Source: Ephemerocybe angulata (Eukaryota > Basidiomycota > Agaricomycetes > Agaricales > Psathyrellaceae). From it: DNA of 64,000 bases. This document shows positions 57,239 to 64,000 of this stretch, in pieces. Numbering within the stretch: the first letter of the stretch is position 1; the number at the start of each line of letters is the position of its first letter. The notes under the pieces are model-generated. The model was not told the DNA's origin, did not search any database, and saw only the letters and a list, made by a program, of their open reading frames with translations. Location of the stretch: assembly GCA_013368325.1 (NCBI GenBank), contig JAACJK010000172.1, positions 395,593 through 459,592 on the forward strand. The letters are read 5' to 3'. The position numbers were made by a program, and so were the translations under genes.

Positions 57239-58193
57239 TCAAGGGCGTAGATAGCGGCTGCGATCCTCGAACAACACCTTATTGGGACAGTGGTCATTAT
57301 GGCACCTGCTATGTACCCTCCATATAAGAGGCTCGCTGCGCAAGAAGGATCGTCCATCGTCCTCCACCGATCCCCATGATGTAAACTGTCCATCATCCAT
57401 GGACCAGGAGTATATAGCGGCGCCATCGTCGTCGGGTGTTTTCCTCCAAGTTGCAGGGCATTGTAATCCACAGGGACTGGTCCAGTGGGAGTTGTTGGGG
57501 ATGACGGAGAACGTAAGATCTTCCGCATTGGAACTGGCGGGCGCTCCTTCGACGACTAAGCTTTCGTTGGCAAGAGTTGCACGAGGAAGCATGCACACCA
57601 CGCTGTTATGGGTAATAGCGCACATTTGAGCTGAGTACGGGGTGCAGAGAACAACGCTGAGTGCTCTGGTCGCGCTGACGGACAGGAGGATGGTCCTGGT
57701 CTGAGAAATGTGTCACGGGGTACCGAGAACGGTCGAGATGTAGGACACTGACCTCGCATGGGGTTCGTCGATCGAACCTCTCTATAACGTCGACGCTCGA
57801 ACTACGTCGTTCGGAGGGAGGAAGAGCTCTCGACCGATATCCCTGCGAGCGCAGGAACGAGCGCATGACTCCTTCCATGCCGAACGACGTTGTAATATTG
57901 AGGTTGGTAGCCTTCCGTCTGGGCTGAGTTGGCCCGTTCAGAAGGAGGACTTCTCGGACGACTGAGCCTACTATCGCTCCCTCAGACGCACGGAGGTACT
58001 CGATGAAGTCATCGAACGCGGTCCGCTCGATATACGGCTCGATGGCGTCCTTGATGCGTTGACGAAGCTCGTACTGGGCGACATTGGGTGCCGCGTTGGG
58101 GAAGAAGGAAGCTTGTACTAGGCGATCGATGGGCAAGAATCGAGCGACTTCGGCAACGATATCGGATGGGAGGTCTCGGGCGGTAGGGCTCAT
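57239..58193 (-). CDS. Hypothetical protein B' (300 aa) with F-box-like start
   Basis: Two exons on the minus strand, 58193-57753 and 57700-57239, total 903 nt. Start MSPTARDLPSDIVAEVARFL, an F-box-like opening (LPSDIVAEVARFLPIDRLVQ). Then FDDFIEYLRASEGAIVGSVV and NLNITTSFGMEGVMRSFLRS, aligned with B. The intron follows TPCE, the same place as NGVP in B. The second exon has HWTSPCGLQCPATWRK and a Cys-containing end (CHNDHCPNKVLF), again aligned with B. The upstream frame to 58259 contains another ATG but is unlikely. Function unknown. Confidence 0.65.
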
Positions 58194-58237
58194 GATTCGT
58201 AGATAGGGATTGGGATGAGGATGTAATACAAACAATA

Positions 58238-59002
58238 CTACCAAGCCTGCCATCCCCAATACGACTTCGGTTTAGGGCTGACTAACGGATTTACGACTAA
58301 AGGATGGTTGTATTTGTTGTCGTCCTCAAATAGGCTACAAATGGCAGTGAGCCCCCTCTGGTAATGAGCTGTGAAATAGTGATCATGCGCACCTGTAGAT
58401 GAGAAGCTCCGCCACCCCTATGTCCTTTTCCACCATGTCGCAGACTTCGCCCATACGATCTGTCTTCACTACGACTATGTTACCCCACACTGTACGGACG
58501 CCGTCCTCGCACTTGTAGGACTCGTACAGATCGTTCACCGGCAGGTCTATAGGTCCACGACCCTATCGCGGAACCAAAGAGAGGTGAGAAGCTGAAGGAC
58601 CATCTAGAGCTGTGGAGCAGGAGCGCTTACCGCCTTAGTGGCCGTAAAAATAGCCCAGTTATTACGCTGAAGGCGAGGGGCACCATGAGGATACCTCCTG
58701 ATGCAAGACCCCGCATGCTCGAGGTTCCTGGGTGCTGCAGGCGCTGCATAGGTGGGCGGGTACAGGTATTGCTCGACGTAGAGATCAATGCTCCTTGGCG
58801 CTGCCTCGTACCCAGGGTGCACAGCAATTGACACGAGGTGGGCCTGAGTACATCGGGCACCGACGACACACCCCTTTACTGTAGAAAACAGCCCTTCCTA
58901 ATGGCACTATGAGTACTATGAACCGAGAAAGCGATGATAACACACCTGGTGTGCGGTATCGAATCTGGACGAGATCGCCAGAACATCGCCGTCGGAGAAC
59001 AT
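58238..59002 (-). CDS. Hypothetical protein A' (188 aa), second half of inverted gene pair
   Basis: Four exons on the minus strand (59002-58946, 58873-58631, 58562-58393, 58334-58238) total 567 nt, the same as gene A. Start MFSDGDVLAISSRFDTAHQ. Core: GCVVGARCTQAHLVSIAVHP, RSIDLYVEQYLYPPTYAAPA, RNNWAIFTATKA, DLPVNDLYESYKCEDGVRTV, WGNIVVVKTDRMGEVCDMVE. The end of the coding region is only 45 bp from the start of B'. Function unknown. Confidence 0.6.
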
Positions 59003-60100
59003 GAGTGGCCCTGAGCAGTCGACCGATCTATACCAAGATGAGTTCGAGGGTTGTTTTCGCTTTTCTTTTGTCTTCCACCGTGAAGGCTAAGTCCGAATGG
59101 ATCGTGTCACGATGCTAGGAGACATGATTTCAAGTTGATGCTGACCGGAACATGAAGCAGACACCGTCGCATGGAATGGGGTGCGGGTGCTGTCGCGCTC
59201 TGATTGGAAAACCACCTGAGTCCGAATGCGACATGGGCAGCATACCACTGCGCAGAGCGATACTCCCTGTCATATCCACCTACTCGACGTCGCTCCAAAC
59301 GCGCCCACGGCGGTCCGAGCGGATCTACAGGACGTTACCGGGAGACGCACCTGGCAGGGTGGGGCGGCATGGTTAGACTGGAAAAAGGTGGAGCGTCAGG
59401 ACGGGGGACCATGCGAGAGCCTGCGAGAGCGTACCGAATAAGCGCCCGAGCTTACCCGTATCCTACGCATAAGCGACCTCCAGATGGTGCAGGCCAGGAG
59501 GTTACTTCGCAAAGCATGGTGTTGCATGGTCCCCCTTCGCGTAGCCTGACGTGGCGGACGAGCGTCTCTGCTGATTGATAGGTCAGTAAACGGTACCCAT
59601 ATAGACGATGAGGCCAGATCTTGCCGACGCAGAGAACTTCGCTTACCGATTACTGGCGGTGTGCTCAGTACTACCAGAGCAAGGGATAGTGCCGACACGG
59701 AGCACGATAAGATGATGTCAAGGAGTTGCAATCACAAGACAATGCCAAACAGGTGTTTGCCGGCGCGTCAATCAAAGGACGATGCCAAACAGGGGGTGGG
59801 CGCGGCAACCACCGGGGCCGTCGACCACACTACCCTTTAATCCGTCCCTATGTCATTCATCGCACGGAGCGCCGTCGGTAGCGACTTATGGGGGAGACAG
59901 ATGGGCAAACCGGTGGATAGATACGGAGGGACAGCCGCTGTGGGATGGTCCAGGTCCCCTGATTCAGAGGAGAGATGAGGAAGTTCATCGTACGTTCTGA
60001 GTTATCTGCAAATGATAAGCGAGCGCCTAACAGACATACTGCGAAGATGGCAGGCGGCGCCCACAGTTGGAGAGCGAAGATGGTCTGTACACATATCCGG
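59003..60100. other. No gene supported; probable decayed Helitron flank
   Basis: Short frames only. A direct repeat, AATCAC/AAAGACAATGCCAAACAGG, occurs near 59731 and 59775 (ACGATGCCAAACAGG). If the Helitron runs right to left, its 3' end should fall here, but I could not identify a terminal hairpin plus CTRR. Confidence 0.35.
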
Positions 60101-61072
60101 TTAGTCTCTAATATATACAGCCAAAGATGCCACATTTCCCCCCATTACAGAGAGAGAGCGGAGCTGACTGGTAGTCCTTAAAGTAAACTCGTACTCCAGC
60201 TTACCCTCATTGACCATACCGTCGTAGGCGTACACCCGCATATCATGGTCCACAACTCTCGAAGCGAAGTGATTTCCACCCCAGTACACCACGCCCGCTA
60301 ACCTGTACCTGCAATCAGACAGTTCCATCAAGCTATTAACAATTAAGCGCTTCTTCACTGTTGCGAGCGGTAGGTTGGGCAACTCGACGCACATGAGGGA
60401 TGGATACTCGTGTTCAATCATGAGGTCTCCCGCACACTCATCACACTGACCTGACACACGCTCTAAGGAGGCCAAATACCTTGCCACTGACTCGTCTCTA
60501 GTAAGGGTTGTCCTCATTACGGTATACCGTCCGATCCCCTCGAACATGAACCCGGGGATCCGCCGATGACAACCGAAACAGAGGCGGTGGGTCGTGTTGG
60601 AAGGATCGGTCGGTGGAGGCACACCGTTAACAGCTCGGGTGAGAGAGTAGAGGTCAGCACCAAGTTGCCCCTTCGGAAACCCTACAGGGTCCATCTCCCA
60701 CAAGATGGTCCGAAGGCGCAGTCTGCAACTGTCTAGAGGCAGGTCATCAGCGTGCGCTGCAGCGAAAAGGTCGAAGGCATACGGGAGGATCTGACTGTCA
60801 CCACAAATCGACCTAAGGAAAGTGCTATCCCGGCCATACCAAATGTACCGCAAAATGGTGAAGTACGAGTCGTACGCACAGCTCCAGTTCACATCATCCC
60901 ATTTCCAGCTATGTACCCAGCCCGGTTCGTGTGCGATAGGTTGAACCACGCGAGCGGAAGCACCTGGTACAACTAACCTCTGCACCTTAGAAGGTCGAAC
61001 ATCCTCGCACAGACTCTGTTCCGCCTTTCGTTTACTCGATTGTAAGCCGATCGTTTCTGCGACATGAACCAT
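60101..61072 (-). CDS. Cysteine-peptidase-like domain of Helitron protein
   Basis: Open frame of 323 codons on the minus strand. After a basic start, WKWDDVNWSCAYDSYFTILR carries a candidate catalytic Cys in a CAYDS box, and GVVYWGGNHFASRVVDHDMR with VYAYDGMVNEGKL carries a candidate His and Asp. In between are two Cys pairs (CFGC and CDEC) that could bind zinc. I know this module, resembling ubiquitin-specific peptidases, as a C-terminal extension of many Agaricomycete Helitron helicases. It continues the helicase reading direction and is probably part of the same polyprotein. The last residues (about 20) may be intron read-through. Confidence 0.65.
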   Translation of the reverse strand: MVHVAETIGLQSSKRKAEQSLCEDVRPSKVQRLVVPGASARVVQPIAHEPGWVHSWKWDDVNWSCAYDSYFTILRYIWYGRDSTFLRSICGDSQILPYAFDLFAAAHADDLPLDSCRLRLRTILWEMDPVGFPKGQLGADLYSLTRAVNGVPPPTDPSNTTHRLCFGCHRRIPGFMFEGIGRYTVMRTTLTRDESVARYLASLERVSGQCDECAGDLMIEHEYPSLMCVELPNLPLATVKKRLIVNSLMELSDCRYRLAGVVYWGGNHFASRVVDHDMRVYAYDGMVNEGKLEYEFTLRTTSQLRSLSVMGGNVASLAVYIRD

Positions 61073-63949
61073 TTTTCGGAACTTCGACTGACGTTCCTCA
61101 ACACCAGACAGATCGCCTGCCTTCCTCTTCGAGAAGCGATATCAGCTTTTGTCGCGGCCTGCATTCTCTGCCAAGCTTTGTACGAAAGTATAGTGGAGGC
61201 ACGAAGACGCTGCACCACAGCAGGGGGGAGAGTGCCCTCGAACCTCCCTTTCGTGATCTCGTCCAGTGTATCTATGACCCTATACTCCTGACGCAGGTAG
61301 CCAGATATGCCCCCGGTGAGTTTAGATTCTTTAAAGTCTCTCAATATAATGGTGGATGCTGCGCTTGTGCCCCTCGAAAGAGCGGTACATAGCCTGATGG
61401 TTACGAAGAGCGCAAAAGATCGACGACGTTCACCTCGCGTGTTTTACCCTGCGAGGCATAGTCGGTCATAGCGAAATTTAGGAGCACAGGTACCTGCTGG
61501 CGGGAGATGTGGATGCCGGCGTCGTTGGGGAGAACGGCGCGAAGCGCTGTGGACATTCGGGTGAGTGGAACGACATTCTCTTCTAGATGTGGGAGCTTTA
61601 TGTTGTCCTTCGGATTAACTAGTTTAACAAACAGTACTTCGAGGGCGAAGCGGCCGGGAAAACTGGGATCTCCTGGCTAGTCCAACCTTTGACCACCGCT
61701 TCCTGCCCCTTGGTAATACCAAGCTCCGTCGCGTCATTATTACGGATCATAACAGGCATACCAATACATAATGGTAGACATGCGGGTATGTGTTTCGCTG
61801 GTATAGGGAGGGGATCTCCACAAGGCCTCTTGCACCGCCGGAGTAAGTCTTATCTTTGGTTCGTTAGTCTCTCGCGGGCTTCTGCCTAACCCGCCCCTTT
61901 CCTCTTCCCTGCCTATCTACAGAGTAGAACATGTGCAGCGGGCGGTTATTCTCGCGTGCAAATCGAATGGCATTCATAGCGTTGATTTGATCTTTATGCG
62001 TATTCCAGGCGGTGATTACTGAAACATCGCACCACATGGGATCACCGAGATTGAGAGCAGGGTTATTGCTCGGGATTCGAGACCGAAGGAACTCTAAATC
62101 CGCTTCGGTACAGTCTTTATATCGCATGTGCTCTAAACAGGTTCGCAGTGAGTCCTCAGCTGCATCTGAAGTGTTCGTCTGCCTCATGTTCTGGCGGAGC
62201 ACGACGACCGTGACAAATAGATTCCACAACAAGAGACCCAGCGTGTTTTCCTGGTCTGTCTGACTCTGCCTAGGTCGCTGTACCTTCGATACTTCTCCGC
62301 TGTAAAGCGATAGACCTCTAGCGGGAGGGAGTTGTGCGAAGTCTCCAGCTACGATGATGCTGAGGCCGCCAAAAGGCATGTCTTCTAGGGTTGTGACATC
62401 TTTTAGGCGTTTATCTATAAGATAGAGGTCCTGGCAGGACACCATAGAAATTTCGTCCATGAAAATGTAGTCGACGCCTCTCATTCGGAGGCGAGCTTCG
62501 TCAAGAGCTCGACCGCGAGGAGCATATGCACGTCGGTCGCCTGTAGCGACACCCAGATACGAGTGATAGGTAGAGCCGCGAACGACGGATGCCGCGGCAC
62601 CGGTTGGGGCTGTCACAGCCATACGGTTCGCCTCAGATCGGATGGTGAACCAGTACCTGAGGGAGTCTATCACCCGCGTCTTGCCCGTCCCCCCCATTCC
62701 ACCTATGTACATCAACAATGGGGCGGGGGACACAGATATAGAGTGTCTTGCAACGATTGAGAACGCTCTCCGCTGTTCCTCATTGAGCGAGTACTTGGTG
62801 ACTGCTTCTGTTAGTTGTGCCTGCACGTCAGCGTCCGCGAGTTCGAACTCCGACAAGAAATAGGCGCCGGGCAAAACACGAGCATCGTTTACGACCTTGA
62901 CGCCATCGTACGCAGGGTCCTTCGAACCCACATCGTCGTCGTGAGCCAGTATGTGCCCTTTCGCATTCACCAACCTCGAATCTAACACCTCTTTTCGCGC
63001 CGCTGAAACCACAGATTTCCACTTATTCGGTCCCATCATGCGGTCTGGCGCGAAGGAATCCTCTGTCGAGCGGGTCTGGGAGGACACGCTGTCGACCGTC
63101 CACCCGGCTGACTGCATGACAGCCTCTACCTCTTTCATTTGATCTAACTTTTTCTGGGACCACACACCAATACCGCTCTCCTCCAACAGAACCGCATCGA
63201 GGACGTCTGCCACGTCGGCGTCATCAGGACACTCCTCCTCTTCGTCCTCAGTATCTAAATCAGCATCCTTATCGTACTGAGCGGCGACCTGGAGCTTCAG
63301 CTGTGCGTGGTAGTCATCACGAGCATCGTAGCATTCATGTCGGATGTTCATGTTGCTGATTATCTGAAGGTGCCTATCTGAAAACGAATACCTATCGAAC
63401 GCTGCATCCCAACTTTCGCATGACGACTTCAAATCGAGCGGAGACCTCCAGGGTACGAAGAGAGTGAGTATAGTGCAACAATAGTACTCGCGATCGTCTC
63501 ATCGGGTCTCGGTAGATAAGCCCCGAGGAAGTTGGGGACGACAGTCTGCATCCTTCGGACATCGTAAGCAATGCGATGGGACTTGAATAGAGGATGCCCT
63601 CTCTGATAGCATAAGAGCGTCTTCGACGGATTTTTAACACCCACCACTGACTTACGGACGCTACACTGGATCCAGTCATACAAACATACCGCGGTAAGCT
63701 CTTCGGGTCTCATCATGTAGTCGTCGACACTTGACCGACTCAAAATCCTTCCGTAGGTCCGTTTGATCGCCACAGAGTCCTTCGTCCGTCGCCGCCGTCG
63801 TCGAAGCAGGGCTCAACGTCTTCCATTTCATGGTCAATGTCGTCTCCCACCGGAACGGGGAAGGATTTGTCCACGCCGTCGTTGGAGCGAGGATTTTCCG
63901 CTCTGGAGGCTTCCTCTGCGGCGGCCCACTCGTTCTGTACATACACCAC
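60973..63949 (-). pseudogene. Pif1-type Helitron helicase, frameshifted
   Basis: Minus strand. The region before the helicase reads GAYLPRPDE then, shifted, DDREYYCCTILTLFVPWRSP (about 63500). The 522-codon frame 63432-61864 has Walker A GMGGTGKTRVID, APTGAAASVV, Walker B FMDEISMV, VAGDFAQLPPA and LRQNMRQT. The frame then breaks; later pieces are MPVMIRNNDATELGITKGQE (about 61740), FAMTDYASQGKTR (about 61465), TALSRGTSAASTIILRDF (about 61360) and KLTGGISGYLRQEYRVID. I count at least one shift near 63500, one or two near 61810-61870 and two near 61390-61420. Helitron helicases unwind DNA during rolling-circle transposition; this copy is dead. Confidence 0.75.
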
Positions 63950-64000
63950 GTAAGTTCGCCAGTATAACTTCTCGAAGGAGTGACTGGAGTAATGATCCGG

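Larger units (their letters stand above)
60101..64000 (-). mobile_element. Helitron, decayed and cut by the window edge
   Basis: Minus-strand region with a Pif1-type Helitron helicase (from beyond 64000 to about 61000) and a cysteine-peptidase-like module (61072-60101). The Rep/HUH endonuclease region expected upstream is outside the window. Several frame changes show it is not functional as it stands. Confidence 0.75.

Noticed and set aside
1..64000. CRISPR arrays, bacterial promoters, Shine-Dalgarno sites, tRNA and rRNA genes
   Set aside because: None seen; the window is nuclear fungal DNA by intron structure and gene families.

Overview
The window reads as nuclear DNA of a filamentous basidiomycete, most likely an Agaricomycete. 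Genes are split by many short GT-AG introns (about 40-70 bp). Several families are ones I know mainly from Agaricomycetes: Plavaka-type (CACTA-related) transposases, DUF6698-like proteins, DUF6534-like membrane proteins, and Helitron helicases with a cysteine-peptidase module. No rRNA, tRNA, CRISPR array or prokaryotic operon was found. All assignments are from reading the sequence; no database search was possible. Gene models below give exon coordinates worked out by hand and checked for reading-frame continuity.

Layout. 1-5.6 kb holds the 3' part of a DUF6698-like gene, a small minus-strand hypothetical gene and a four-exon gene with SPGR repeats. 5.6-19.6 kb is a SAM-dependent methyltransferase gene whose last exon is split by a complete 12.4 kb Ty3/mdg4 (gypsy)-type LTR retrotransposon (7100-19494). 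Its 1612-bp LTRs look identical and it is flanked by a 4-5 bp target duplication, so the insertion is recent. The element has gag, protease and RT-RNaseH-integrase in three successive frames, and also a spliced five-exon gene on the opposite strand between integrase and the 3' LTR. 19.7-27.1 kb holds a coiled-coil gene, a Plavaka-like transposase lacking its C-terminal half, AT-rich DNA and a complete DUF6698-like gene. 28-40.4 kb carries host-like genes: an F-box protein, RMI1 (the clearest conserved housekeeping gene), a 619-aa protein with a Cys/His-rich C-terminus and a multi-exon membrane protein.

41.3-51.1 kb is again transposon-rich: an apparently complete Plavaka-like transposase gene, a decayed Ham1-like fragment, a hairpin cluster, a (GAC)n tract and a C-terminal-only Plavaka fragment. 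51.3-53.0 kb has two small tandem paralogues. 54.4-59.0 kb is an inverted duplication of a two-gene unit (A-B, then B'-A'). From 60.1 kb to the right edge lies a decayed Helitron: a Pif1-type helicase with frameshifts followed by a cysteine-peptidase-like domain; the Rep part would lie outside the window.

Overall this is a transposon-rich accessory region in which a few host genes are embedded. The most notable points are the antisense spliced gene inside the retrotransposon, the exact cut of a methyltransferase gene with replacement of its C-terminal tail, the complementary half-transposases broken at the same intron, and the palindromic gene-pair duplication.
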